Origin: Yoonia ponticola
Lineage (GTDB): Bacteria > Pseudomonadota > Alphaproteobacteria > Rhodobacterales > Rhodobacteraceae
NCBI RefSeq assembly: GCF_014199395.1
Contig: NZ_JACIJM010000005.1
Span: forward strand, 186,001 to 250,000
DNA: 64,000 nucleotides
Direction: 5' to 3'
Numbering within the stretch: the stretch's first letter is position 1; each line of letters begins with the position of its first letter. The position numbers were made by a program, and so were the translations under genes. Below the pieces are notes generated by a model, which made no database searches, was not told the DNA's origin, and worked only from the letters and a program-made list of their open reading frames with translations. Shown one piece after another: positions 16,700 through 25,592 of this stretch.

Positions 16700-17824
16700 C
16701 TAGTTGGCACGTGCCAAAAGACCACCTGCATGACGTGTGATTTTGCCGTCCAATTCGAGGTCCATAAGCGCAGGTGCGATGGCCGTTGGGGGGGCTGCTA
16801 AATCGCGGATCAACTGGTCTTCTGCGATGGGTGATGGTCCCAATCGTTCCAATATTCTGGTGTGAAGTGCTGCGGTTTCGCGCAGGCTGCGGGGTGGTTT
16901 TGCGGCAGGTGGCGCCAGCGGTAAATCGGGTTGTTTCGGGGCGATGCTGCCGATCGCTTCGATCACGTCTTGCGCGGACCGGACCAGCAGTGCGCCGTCG
17001 CGGATCAACATATTACAGCCCGCCGCCCGTGCATCAAACGGATGACCGGGGACTGCGAAAACGTCACGCGCTTGATCTAATGCGTTGCGCGCCGTGATCA
17101 GACTGCCGGATTTTGCGGCGGCTTCGACAACGACAACGGCGCTTGCGAGACCCGATATAATGCGGTTGCGCGATGGAAAATGTCTGGCTTGCGCCTGCAC
17201 CCCGATTGGCATCTCGGACACGCGTAACCCCATTTTGCCGATGTCTTGAGCCAACTTTGTGTTTTCGGTGGGATAGATGGTGTCGACGCCACCGGCTTGC
17301 ACCGCGATTGTTCCGTTTTGTAGGCTGCTCAGATGCGCTGCTGTGTCGATACCGCGCGCGAGGCCGGATACGACGACAATGCCCGCTGCGGACAGGTCAG
17401 CCGCCAGTGCTTTTGCCATGCGGGTTCCCAACGATGACGCGTTCCGCGCGCCGACAAGAGCGACCATAGGGCGGTGCAGTAATTCCCGCCGTCCTAATGT
17501 CCAAAGCAAGGGTGGTGCGTCGTGAATTTCGCGCAGGGAAGCGGGATAATCGGGGCTGTCATCGGCGATTAATACCGCACCTGCCGCCCGCGCGGCCCGC
17601 AATTCTGCGTCAATAACCCCGATAGGGCAAATCTGGTAGTCGGACACGCCCGCTGCACGCGCAACATCTGGTAACGCCTGTAATGCGGCCTGTGCTGATC
17701 CATGCTCACCGATCATACGCCTATAGGTCGCGATTCCAACGCGGCGTGAGCGCAGCAAACGGAGACGGTGAAAAGATTCGTCTTCCGTGGTGGGTGGGAG
17801 TGGGGGGTGAGTGGAAGGTGTCAC
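16700..17824 (-). CDS. dprA: DNA-processing protein DprA
   Basis: A 374-residue DprA/Smf protein, which binds incoming single-stranded DNA and loads RecA during natural transformation. The Rossmann core has VALVGARNASSLGTRMAKALA and SGLARGIDTAAHLSSL (about residues 120-170), then the VQAGGVDTIYP segment and VFAVPGHPFDARAAGCNMLIRDGA. An N-terminal SAM-like and a C-terminal winged-helix domain (from about residue 310) complete the alphaproteobacterial form. A Tad pilus and DprA in one region would fit competence, though dprA is found in most bacteria. Confidence 0.92.
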   Translation of the reverse strand: MTPSTHPPLPPTTEDESFHRLRLLRSRRVGIATYRRMIGEHGSAQAALQALPDVARAAGVSDYQICPIGVIDAELRAARAAGAVLIADDSPDYPASLREIHDAPPLLWTLGRRELLHRPMVALVGARNASSLGTRMAKALAADLSAAGIVVVSGLARGIDTAAHLSSLQNGTIAVQAGGVDTIYPTENTKLAQDIGKMGLRVSEMPIGVQAQARHFPSRNRIISGLASAVVVVEAAAKSGSLITARNALDQARDVFAVPGHPFDARAAGCNMLIRDGALLVRSAQDVIEAIGSIAPKQPDLPLAPPAAKPPRSLRETAALHTRILERLGPSPIAEDQLIRDLAAPPTAIAPALMDLELDGKITRHAGGLLARAN

Positions 17825-17913
17825 GTCTCCAATGTCCGTTCTCCGTTTGCTACACCCATAGTGTTAGATGGAAATTCTTAACAGGATATGAACAGTTTAA
17901 GTCAATCTGACCG

Positions 17914-18339
17914 CTATTTATGGGGAGGCAGGCGATTTAGTCGGCGCAAAACGGCAAAATTTGTAGCGCCATATATCGCACCAACCAGAAGACCAGCCAT
18001 CAAGTACTGCTGACCAAACAAACCAAATCCCAATGCGCCACCAACGCCGGTGCCGATTGTGAACCCGATGAACACGAATCCCATTTGCCTGTTAAAAACG
18101 AACTGCACGACCGGAACCATGATGGCAAGGGGCAGCCAACTAACGACCACGGATGCGGCAATAACACCTGTGTAAGCACCTACAAATCTGACGGGGTCCG
18201 CCGCTGTCATGCTGTAAGGTAGTGAAAAGATCGCAAATGCTATTGCGAAGGCAATAGACGGCAGGCCAATCCAGCATACTGCCGCCGCTTGGACCGCGTC
18301 ACCCCAGCTAACATCCCGATAAGCCGCCGCTTTTCGCAT
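17914..18339 (-). CDS. Small multi-pass membrane protein, function unknown
   Basis: I do not recognise the family. From the ATG at 18339 the product has 141 residues. It contains about four hydrophobic helices (residues 17-42, 50-80, 87-103 and 108-130) with Gly-rich motifs in the third and fourth (IGTGVGGALGFGLFG), and a basic C-terminus (LRRLNRLPPHK). The ATG overlaps the tldD stop by one base (TAATG), so it is translated with tldD. A longer frame reaching back into tldD is probably not used. Confidence 0.65.
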   Translation of the reverse strand: MRKAAAYRDVSWGDAVQAAAVCWIGLPSIAFAIAFAIFSLPYSMTAADPVRFVGAYTGVIAASVVVSWLPLAIMVPVVQFVFNRQMGFVFIGFTIGTGVGGALGFGLFGQQYLMAGLLVGAIYGATNFAVLRRLNRLPPHK

Positions 18340-19760
18340 TACGCAGCAGCGCCACCTACCGTCAGTCCACCGATCATCAGGCTTGGCTGGCCCACACCAA
18401 CAGGCACCCATTGCCCCGCTTTGCCGCAATTTCCGATGCCCGGATCAAGCGCCATATCGTTGCCAATGCCGCGAATATGCTTGAGCGCGGTTGCACCGTC
18501 ACCGATCAGCGTGGCGCCTTTCACAGGCGCGCCGATAACACCGTTTTTCACGCGATACGCTTCGGTGCAGCTAAACACGAATTTGCCGTTTGTGATGTCC
18601 ACTTGACCACCACCAAAGCCAACCGCGTAAATCCCGTCTTTCAGGCCAGCAACCAGCGATTCCGGACTGTCAGGCCCCGACAGCATATATGTGTTGGTCA
18701 TGCGCGGCATCGGTGCGTGCGCGTAGCTTTCGCGCCGACCGTTGCCCGTGGGGGCCACGCCCATTAACCGTGCGTTCTGGCGATCCTGCATGTAGCCGAC
18801 CAACACACCGTCCTCGATCAGCGTATTTTTCGCGCTTGGCGTGCCCTCATCATCGACGGTAATCGAGCCGCGCCGATCAGGAATCGTGCCGTCGTCCAAT
18901 ACAGTCACGCCTTTTGACGCGATCTGTTGGCCCATCAGTCCGGCAAAGGCGCTGGACCCTTTACGGTTAAAATCACCCTCTAACCCGTGACCGATCGCTT
19001 CGTGCAACAAAATACCAGGCCAACCAGGCCCAAGCACCACGTCCATCACACCAGCGGGCGCAGGTTCAGCGTCAAGGTTCACAAGGGCGATCCGCAACGC
19101 TTCGCGCACGGCAGGTTCCCAGTTATCGCGCGAAATCAACCCGATCAGTCCGGCGCGACCACCGCCGCCAGCCATACCGCTTTCGCGTTGGCCGTTTTGC
19201 TCGACAATAATACTGACGTTCAAGCGCGACATGGGGCGGGTGTCGGTGACAAGCACGCCGTCGGGACGCAGAATCAGGACTTCTTGATGCGACGCGGCCA
19301 GCACGGCAGAGGCCTGCACCACACGTTTATCCAGACTGCGCGCAAATTCATCAATCTCGCGCAGCACATCGATTTTCGCAGGGAAAGTGGCCTGTAACAT
19401 TGGGTCTTCGTCGGAATACAGCTTTTTATTTGTGCCAATCGGACCATCGGCCATCGTGCCGCCGCCATCACCGACAGCCAAACGGGCGGTGGACACGGCA
19501 CGCTTCAGCGCATGTTCATCAATCGTGGTGGAATGGGCGTAGCCTGCGGTCTCGCCCTTCACAGCCCGCAGGCCGAATCCTTCGGAGGCATCAAAACTAG
19601 CAGTTTTCACACGACCATCGTCAAACGAAAGCACTTCGGACCGCCGCCGTTCTAAAAACAATTCACCGTCATCAGCCCCATGTGTGGCCTCTTGCAGCAA
19701 CGCAAGCGCCGTGTCGCGGTCGAGATTTGTGTCAAACGGACGGAATGGATCGGCGGACAT
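18339..19760 (-). CDS. tldD: Metalloprotease TldD
   Basis: The 473-residue TldD subunit of the TldD/TldE protease, which degrades unfolded peptides and matures some peptide natural products. The zinc-binding HExxxH motif reads LLHEAIGHGLEGDF near residue 255, followed by the conserved GSITVDDEGTPS and MTNTYMLSG. I start at MSADPFRP (19760): GAAGGG lies 10 bases upstream, and the 26 preceding codons do not resemble the family. It is transcribed divergently from coxB across a 196-base gap. Confidence 0.93.
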   Translation of the reverse strand: MSADPFRPFDTNLDRDTALALLQEATHGADDGELFLERRRSEVLSFDDGRVKTASFDASEGFGLRAVKGETAGYAHSTTIDEHALKRAVSTARLAVGDGGGTMADGPIGTNKKLYSDEDPMLQATFPAKIDVLREIDEFARSLDKRVVQASAVLAASHQEVLILRPDGVLVTDTRPMSRLNVSIIVEQNGQRESGMAGGGGRAGLIGLISRDNWEPAVREALRIALVNLDAEPAPAGVMDVVLGPGWPGILLHEAIGHGLEGDFNRKGSSAFAGLMGQQIASKGVTVLDDGTIPDRRGSITVDDEGTPSAKNTLIEDGVLVGYMQDRQNARLMGVAPTGNGRRESYAHAPMPRMTNTYMLSGPDSPESLVAGLKDGIYAVGFGGGQVDITNGKFVFSCTEAYRVKNGVIGAPVKGATLIGDGATALKHIRGIGNDMALDPGIGNCGKAGQWVPVGVGQPSLMIGGLTVGGAAA

Positions 19761-19956
19761 GCAGGTTTTCCCTTCGGAATGATGGTACAAAGGACAAAAG
19801 CGTCCGTTTGCCGCAACAGCGGTTCTTGAGTTGTTCATTCAAATATGGGACTAGAGCGGCAGGTTACAACGGGATTCCGTCGCGAGGTGAAGTGTTTCGC
19901 TCAAGATGTAGCCCGAACGATTGCGCAGATGTGCGCCAAGACAGACAGGACATGAC

Positions 19957-20787
19957 ATGCGACTGACGACTATCGCGACATCACTTTGGGCCTCTGCGGG
20001 CCTGATTCTTGCAGGTGCTACGGCATCCGCCCAAGAGGTCAATCAAGAGCTGGAAATCATCGGCCAGCCGACTTATGGCGCGACCGGCTTTCAGCCAGCA
20101 TCAACCGAACTTGCCCGCGATTTGCAGTGGCTCGACGGCATGTTGCTGGTGATCATCACTATCATCACTTTGTTCGTGACTGGTCTGATCGCATGGATCG
20201 TGATCCGCTTTAACAGAAAGTCGAACCCGACACCGTCGACCTTCACACACAACTCGCCGTTGGAAGTCGCTTGGACGATCATTCCTGTTGTGATCTTGGT
20301 CTTTATCGGCGCGTTCTCGTTGCCCGTTCTGTTCAAGCAGCAAGAAATCCCAGAAGCCGACATCAACATCAAAGTAACTGGTTACCAGTGGTACTGGGGC
20401 TACGAATACACCGACGATCAAGTGTATTTCGAAAGCTACATGCTGGCTGAAGAAGATCTGGAAGACTACGGTTACACCCAAGACCAGCACTTGCTCGCCA
20501 CAGACACAGCCGTTGTTGTGCCGGTTGGTGCGACAGTCGTGATGCAAGTCACTGGCGCGGACGTGATCCACTCTTGGACAATCCCAGCATTTGGCGTGAA
20601 ACAAGACGCGGTGCCAGGACGTTTGGCCCAACTTTGGTTCGCAGCTGAGCAAGAAGGCATCTACTTTGGCCAGTGTTCAGAGCTTTGCGGCAAAGACCAC
20701 GCCTACATGCCAATAACTGTCAAAGTCGTAAGCCAAGAAAACTACGACGAATGGCTGGTTGCTGCAAAAGAGCAGAACCCAGCATAA
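19957..20787 (+). CDS. coxB: Cytochrome c oxidase subunit II
   Basis: The 276-residue membrane-anchored subunit that takes electrons from cytochrome c through the binuclear CuA centre. It has a signal peptide (about 1-25) and two transmembrane helices near residues 65-90 and 105-130. The aromatic cluster YQWYWGYEY and a C-terminal cupredoxin domain with CuA ligands Cys240, Cys244, His248 and Met251 follow. The ATG at 19957 ([11 protein letters not shown]) follows GACAGGAC. Subunit I (ctaD) is not in this window and must be encoded elsewhere. Confidence 0.96.
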   Translation: MRLTTIATSLWASAGLILAGATASAQEVNQELEIIGQPTYGATGFQPASTELARDLQWLDGMLLVIITIITLFVTGLIAWIVIRFNRKSNPTPSTFTHNSPLEVAWTIIPVVILVFIGAFSLPVLFKQQEIPEADINIKVTGYQWYWGYEYTDDQVYFESYMLAEEDLEDYGYTQDQHLLATDTAVVVPVGATVVMQVTGADVIHSWTIPAFGVKQDAVPGRLAQLWFAAEQEGIYFGQCSELCGKDHAYMPITVKVVSQENYDEWLVAAKEQNPA

Positions 20788-20793
20788 TAAAAC

Positions 20794-20822
20794 AAAGGTG
20801 CGTGGCAATCGCGCACCTTTTC
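20794..20822 (+). terminator. Hairpin between coxB and ctaB
   Basis: AAAGGTGCG (20794-20802) pairs with CGCACCTTT (20812-20820) 6 bases after the coxB stop, followed by TCCCC. The T tract is short, so it is probably a partial terminator that lowers expression of the assembly factors relative to subunit II. Confidence 0.65.
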
Positions 20823-20849
20823 CCCCTCGCTGAATAATCGGACATCCGC

Positions 20850-21794
20850 ATGAGCGACATGAGCCTCAACGAAACAATCCACCCAAAAGACGGGCACGAG
20901 CCGTCGATGGGGGATTACTATGCTTTGATGAAGCCGCGCGTCATGTCGCTGGTTGTATTCACCGCATTGGTTGGTTTGTTGGTGTCCCCCGTGCCTGTGC
21001 ATCCGTTCATCGGCTTTGTCGGCATTTTGTGCATCGCAGTTGGGGCAGGGGCCTCTGGTGCGCTGAACATGTGGTGGGACGCGGATATCGACGCGATCAT
21101 GAAGCGGACAGCGAAACGTCCGATTCCATCTGGTAAAGTAGCCCCGGGCGAGGCGCTGGGCATCGGCGTCGCATTGTCCTTCTTTTCGGTCGTGCTGCTA
21201 TGGCTCGCGACCAATGCGCTGGCCGCTGGTCTACTGGCGTTTACCATCTTCTTTTACGCCGTGGTCTATTCCATGTGGCTGAAACGCCTGACGCCGCAGA
21301 ACATCGTGATCGGTGGGGCGGCTGGTGCATTTCCTCCGATGATCGGCTGGGCGGTAGCGACCGGATCTGTGACCATCGAATCAGTTTTGATGTTCATGCT
21401 GATTTTCATGTGGACGCCGCCGCACTTCTGGGCTTTGGCCTTGTTCGTGAAAACCGATTACGGCGATGCAGGCGTGCCAATGTTGACCGAAACCCACGGC
21501 CGCGACAGCACCCGCAAACACGTCATCGTTTACACCGCGCTGTTGGTGCCTGTGGCGATTGGCCTTGGGTTCACATCGATTGGCGGGCCTGTCTACCTGA
21601 CTGTCGCCGTCCTAATGAACGCATGGTTCTTCAAAGGCGCCTACGACATCTGGAAACGCGACGACGCGGCAGCAGACGCTGACAACTACGCCGTCGAAAA
21701 ATCCGTCTTCAAAGTCTCGCTCTATTATCTTTTCGCGCACTTCGTGGCGCTGCTGATCGAAGCGGCCCTGCGTCTCAATACAGGTACATTCTGA
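20850..21794 (+). CDS. ctaB: Protoheme IX farnesyltransferase (heme O synthase)
   Basis: A 314-residue UbiA-family prenyltransferase with eight or nine membrane helices that adds a farnesyl group to heme B to make heme O for the oxidase. The first Asp-rich motif NMWWDADIDAIMKRT (about residues 71-85) and the later MLTETHGRDSTRKHV segment are diagnostic. Its stop overlaps the next ATG (TGATG). Confidence 0.95.
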   Translation: MSDMSLNETIHPKDGHEPSMGDYYALMKPRVMSLVVFTALVGLLVSPVPVHPFIGFVGILCIAVGAGASGALNMWWDADIDAIMKRTAKRPIPSGKVAPGEALGIGVALSFFSVVLLWLATNALAAGLLAFTIFFYAVVYSMWLKRLTPQNIVIGGAAGAFPPMIGWAVATGSVTIESVLMFMLIFMWTPPHFWALALFVKTDYGDAGVPMLTETHGRDSTRKHVIVYTALLVPVAIGLGFTSIGGPVYLTVAVLMNAWFFKGAYDIWKRDDAAADADNYAVEKSVFKVSLYYLFAHFVALLIEAALRLNTGTF

Positions 21795-21994
21795 TGGCGT
21801 TTAAGGTCGAACATGAAATCCACCAGCGGCGCAAAGGCCGCAATATGGGCGTCGGGCTGTTGCTGGCGGGGATGATCGCGATTGTCTTTGGCCTGACCGT
21901 TGTCAAAGTGCTGCAACTTGGCGACGTGACCAAATTCGAGAAATTTGACCACGTCGCGCGTCCGCAAATTATTCCGGAAGAAGAGAGCAACTAA
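21794..21994 (+). CDS. Small single-span membrane protein between ctaB and ctaG
   Basis: The 66-residue product has a basic N-terminus (HQRRKGRNMG), one transmembrane helix (about residues 18-38, LLLAGMIAIVFGLTVVKVLQ) and an acidic tail ending EEESN. It overlaps ctaB and ctaG by one base at each end (TGATG and TAATG), so all three are translated together. Small ORFs occupy this place in other Rhodobacterales oxidase clusters. A role in oxidase assembly is inferred from position only. Confidence 0.8.
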   Translation: MAFKVEHEIHQRRKGRNMGVGLLLAGMIAIVFGLTVVKVLQLGDVTKFEKFDHVARPQIIPEEESN

Positions 21995-22593
21995 TGGCAC
22001 TTTTCCCCAAACTCCAAGGTCCGAACCGGACCGCCGCGCAAGCCGCGAGCGTTGTCGTCCTGATGGGCGGGCTCGCATGGGCATCCGTGCCGTTTTACGA
22101 CTGGTTCTGCCGCGTCACAGGCTTTGGCGGTGTCACGAATGTAGCCGAAGCAAACCAAAGCGACGTTCTGGATCAAACGATCACGATCCGCTTCGATGGA
22201 TCGCTTGAACGCGATATGCCGTGGGAATTCAAACCTGCGCAGCGTGAAATGACGTTGAAAATCGGCCAGACCGGCCTCGCGTTTTACGAAGCACATAACC
22301 CGCTCGACGTGCCGATTGCAGGGCAGGCGGCTTATAACGTGACGCCCTACGAGGCTGGCGGTTTCTTCGATAAAATCGAATGTTTCTGCTTTACCGAACA
22401 GGTTTTACAACCTGGTGAAACAGTGATGATGCCTGTCAGCTTCTTCGTTGATCCGGCTATCGTTGATGATCGTGAAGGCAAATATGTCCACACGATCACG
22501 CTTTCTTATACTTTCTACGAGATTGATCTGCCTGAGACGTATGAACAGGCAGCTTTGACAACACCGGCGCAAACCGCCATAGATTTGAACTAG
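21994..22593 (+). CDS. ctaG: Cytochrome c oxidase assembly protein CtaG/Cox11
   Basis: The 199-residue copper chaperone delivers Cu(I) to the CuB site of subunit I. One N-terminal membrane anchor (about residues 16-33) is followed by VPFYDWFCRVTGFGG and a periplasmic Cox11 domain. The copper-binding Cys pair is in KIECFCFTEQ (Cys130, Cys132), and the conserved MPVSFFVDP follows. The ATG overlaps the stop of the small ORF upstream. Confidence 0.95.
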   Translation: MALFPKLQGPNRTAAQAASVVVLMGGLAWASVPFYDWFCRVTGFGGVTNVAEANQSDVLDQTITIRFDGSLERDMPWEFKPAQREMTLKIGQTGLAFYEAHNPLDVPIAGQAAYNVTPYEAGGFFDKIECFCFTEQVLQPGETVMMPVSFFVDPAIVDDREGKYVHTITLSYTFYEIDLPETYEQAALTTPAQTAIDLN

Positions 22594-22617
22594 CAAGAAC
22601 CCCAAGGGACGACCGCC

Positions 22618-23418
22618 ATGGCGCATGAAAAGAATCACGACTACCACATTCTAAACCCCTCAATTTGGCCACTGATGGCTTCTGCAGGCGCGTTCATTAT
22701 GCTGTTCGGCGGCGCGCTATGGATGCACGATTCCGGGCCATATGCGTTCCTGATCGGCCTCGCGATGGTACTCTACGTGATGTACGCTTGGTGGGCAGAC
22801 GTGGTGAACGAGGCCCAAACCGGCGATCACACACCGGTTGTCCGCATCGGTCTGCGCTACGGCGTGATCATGTTCATCATGTCCGAAGTGATGTTCTTTG
22901 CAGCATGGTTCTGGTCTTTCTTCAAACACGCGATGTACCCGATGGGACCGTTGTCCCCTGCAGTTGACGGCGTGTGGCCACCAGTTGGAATCGAAACATT
23001 TGACCCATGGCACCTGCCATTGATCAACACGTTGATTTTGCTGTGTTCCGGTATGGCTGCGACTTGGGCGCACCACGCTTTGGTCCACGAAAACAACCGC
23101 GAAGACATGAAGTGGGGCTTGATCCTCGCTGTTGTCCTCGGCGCGGTCTTCACCGTGTTTCAGGTTTACGAATATAGCCACGCGGCATTCGGTTTTGGCG
23201 GCAACATCTACGGCGCGAACTTCTTTATGGCGACGGGTTTCCACGGCTTCCACGTTCTGATCGGGACAATCTTCCTTTTGGTCTGCTTGATCCGTCTGCA
23301 AAAAGGCCACTTTACCCCTGAAAAGCACCTCGGTTTCGAAGCTGCGGCTTGGTACTGGCACTTTGTTGACGTTGTATGGTTGTTCTTGTTTGCAGCCGTT
23401 TACGTCTGGGGCGGCTAA
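22618..23418 (+). CDS. coxC: Cytochrome c oxidase subunit III
   Basis: The 266-residue subunit III of the aa3-type oxidase, a seven-helix membrane protein. It has the family patterns [13 protein letters not shown] at the N-terminus, [17 protein letters not shown] (conserved Glu), [12 protein letters not shown] and FHGFHVLIG near the C-terminus. The gene follows ctaG by 24 bases with AAGGGA before the ATG. A strong terminator follows it. Confidence 0.96.
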   Translation: MAHEKNHDYHILNPSIWPLMASAGAFIMLFGGALWMHDSGPYAFLIGLAMVLYVMYAWWADVVNEAQTGDHTPVVRIGLRYGVIMFIMSEVMFFAAWFWSFFKHAMYPMGPLSPAVDGVWPPVGIETFDPWHLPLINTLILLCSGMAATWAHHALVHENNREDMKWGLILAVVLGAVFTVFQVYEYSHAAFGFGGNIYGANFFMATGFHGFHVLIGTIFLLVCLIRLQKGHFTPEKHLGFEAAAWYWHFVDVVWLFLFAAVYVWGG

Positions 23419-23461
23419 CCGCCACATCGAGCTTCACCCCGACCACAATCAAAGATAAGAC

Positions 23462-23489
23462 AAACGCGCGAGGGCAACCTCGCGCGTTT
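23462..23489 (+). terminator. Terminator after coxC
   Basis: A perfect 12-bp stem, AAACGCGCGAGG (23462-23473) with CCTCGCGCGTTT (23478-23489), closes a GCAA tetraloop and ends in TTTT. It is a strong intrinsic terminator between coxC and surf1. Confidence 0.85.
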
Positions 23490-23509
23490 TGCATTAAGGG
23501 ACAGCCAAC

Positions 23510-24205
23510 TTGCGCAAGATCATTTTCCCCATTCTGCTCGGTATCGTCGGCTGCGCTATTCTGCTCGCTTTGGGCGTGTGGCAATTGCAGCGTTTGCAGT
23601 GGAAGACTGCCGTTTTGGCCGAAATCGACACTACAATCTCAGCGCCTGCGGTCGCCATTCCAAACGCGCCAAACCCTGACGCCGATCAATTCAAACCCGT
23701 CACCGTGACAGGGCGTCTCGCCGGAAAACCGCTCTACGTGCTTGTCACAATCGAAGGGTTCGGTCCCGGATATCGCTACGTTGATGCGCTGAAAACCGAC
23801 GATGGCCGCGACGTGATGGTCGACCTTGGGTGGGTGCCGTTGGAACAACTCGGCAATCCGTTTAGCAAATTCCACCGGATCGAAGTCGTCGGCAACCTGC
23901 ACTGGCCCGACGATCTCGACAAATGGACGCCTGATCCGGACCCCAAAGGCATTTGGTTCACGCGTGATGTGCCGTCAATCGCCGCAGGGCTTGCGAGCGA
24001 AGAAGTCCTGATCGTCGCCCGCAATGTGCAGTTGCTCGACCTCGTCACCCCGCTTGAAACATATCCGTTCCAGACCCTTCCGCTTGACTCTGGGGCGATC
24101 AAGAACGACCACCTGAATTACGCGATAACATGGTTTATGCTGGCCCTCGTTTGGGTCATGATGACCGGCTACCTGATCTTCCGTATCCGCCAAGAGGACC
24201 GCTAG
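23510..24205 (+). CDS. SURF1-family oxidase assembly protein
   Basis: A 231-residue protein with membrane helices at both ends (about residues 4-22 and 205-223) enclosing the SURF1 domain: VTVTGRLAGKPLYV, VMVDLGWVPLE, and near the end LNYAITWFMLALVW. SURF1 helps insert heme A into subunit I. The start is TTG; AAGGG lies 9 bases before it and no suitable ATG is near. thrC begins one base after its stop. Confidence 0.92.
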   Translation: MRKIIFPILLGIVGCAILLALGVWQLQRLQWKTAVLAEIDTTISAPAVAIPNAPNPDADQFKPVTVTGRLAGKPLYVLVTIEGFGPGYRYVDALKTDDGRDVMVDLGWVPLEQLGNPFSKFHRIEVVGNLHWPDDLDKWTPDPDPKGIWFTRDVPSIAAGLASEEVLIVARNVQLLDLVTPLETYPFQTLPLDSGAIKNDHLNYAITWFMLALVWVMMTGYLIFRIRQEDR

Positions 24206-24206
24206 A

Positions 24207-25592
24207 ATGCGCTATATTTCCACACGAGGCACAGCGCCCGTGCTGACATTTGAACAAGCGATGTTAACCGGCCTCGCGCGCGATGGCGGCCTCTACCTGC
24301 CCGAAACCATCCCGACGTTAACCAAAGATCAGATCGCCGCAATGGCTGGCCAATCCTACGAAGAGATTGCGTTCACCGTGATGCGCCCGTTCATCGGCGA
24401 CACCTTCAGCGACGACCAATTCCGTGATTTGATCGCAAAAGCCTACGCTGGTTTCGGCCACGACGCGCGTGCGCCGCTGGTGCAGCTAGCGCCCAACCAC
24501 TTCTTGCTGGAATTGTTCCACGGCCCAACGCTCGCGTTCAAAGACTTCGCGATGCAGCTTATCGGTCAAATGTTCCAAGCGGCATTGTCCCGTTCCGGCG
24601 ACCGCGTGACCATCGTGGGCGCGACATCCGGCGACACCGGTTCAGCCGCGATTGAAGCGTTCCGTGGCCTTGATAACGTAGACGTTTTCATCCTGTTCCC
24701 ACATGGCCGCGTATCCGAAGTACAACGCCGCCAGATGACCACACCTTCCGAATCCAACGTCCATGCACTGGCCGTTGATGGTGATTTCGACGATTGCCAA
24801 GCTGCGGTCAAAGATATGTTCAACGACTTTGCCTTCCGCGAAGACGTCAAACTGGCAGGCGTGAATTCGATCAACTGGGGCCGTGTTTTGGCGCAGGTTG
24901 TCTACTACTTCAGCTCCGCAGTTTCGCTCGGTGCGCCGCATCGCGAAGTGTCATTTACCGTACCGACAGGCAACTTTGGTGACATATTTGCGGGCTACAT
25001 CGCACAGCAAATGGGCCTGCCGATCAAAGATTTGATCGTCGCGACCAACCGCAACGACATCCTGCACCGCACGCTTGAAACCGGCAGCTACACCAAAGAA
25101 GGCGTCGAGCCGACGATCAGCCCGTCGATGGATATTCAAGTGTCGTCCAACTTTGAACGCGCACTTTTCTACGCTTACGGCCAAGACGGCGCAGCGGTCG
25201 CGGGCCAGATGGAAGACCTGAAATCAGGCGGGTTCCAAATCAGCCAAGGTGCTTACCAAATGCTGAAAGACACCTTCAAATCTGGCCGCGTGTCCGAGGA
25301 CGAAACCAGCGCCACGATCAAAAATTACCTCGCCCAGCACGGCGAACTGCTCTGCCCGCACACGGCGGTCGGCGCCCATGTGGCCGAAATGCACCTTGGC
25401 ACCACGCCAATGATCACGCTCGCCACAGCACATCCCGCGAAATTCCCCGATGCCGTGAAAGCCGCATCAGGCATCGCGGCCCCTCTTCCACCGCGCATGG
25501 CCGACCTGTATGACCGCCCCGAGCGGGTCACGCGCGTCGCCAATGACTTGTCCGCCCTTCAAGCGGTCATCAAAGAACGGATCACACTTTGA
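24207..25592 (+). CDS. thrC: Threonine synthase
   Basis: A 461-residue PLP enzyme of the long proteobacterial type, which converts O-phosphohomoserine to threonine. YISTRGTAPVLTFEQAML is the typical N-terminus. The PLP lysine is in LAFKDFAMQ (about residue 112), and the phosphate-binding ATSGDTGSAAIEAF follows. It starts one base after the SURF1-type gene and its last codons overlap the next start, so it is in one operon with the peptidase gene downstream. Confidence 0.95.
   Translation: MRYISTRGTAPVLTFEQAMLTGLARDGGLYLPETIPTLTKDQIAAMAGQSYEEIAFTVMRPFIGDTFSDDQFRDLIAKAYAGFGHDARAPLVQLAPNHFLLELFHGPTLAFKDFAMQLIGQMFQAALSRSGDRVTIVGATSGDTGSAAIEAFRGLDNVDVFILFPHGRVSEVQRRQMTTPSESNVHALAVDGDFDDCQAAVKDMFNDFAFREDVKLAGVNSINWGRVLAQVVYYFSSAVSLGAPHREVSFTVPTGNFGDIFAGYIAQQMGLPIKDLIVATNRNDILHRTLETGSYTKEGVEPTISPSMDIQVSSNFERALFYAYGQDGAAVAGQMEDLKSGGFQISQGAYQMLKDTFKSGRVSEDETSATIKNYLAQHGELLCPHTAVGAHVAEMHLGTTPMITLATAHPAKFPDAVKAASGIAAPLPPRMADLYDRPERVTRVANDLSALQAVIKERITL

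Noticed and set aside
19828-19837. TTGAGTTGTT, similar to the outer end of the dispersed repeat
   Set aside because: Only 10 bases match and the GGCGAAATGAA half is missing, so chance is likely.
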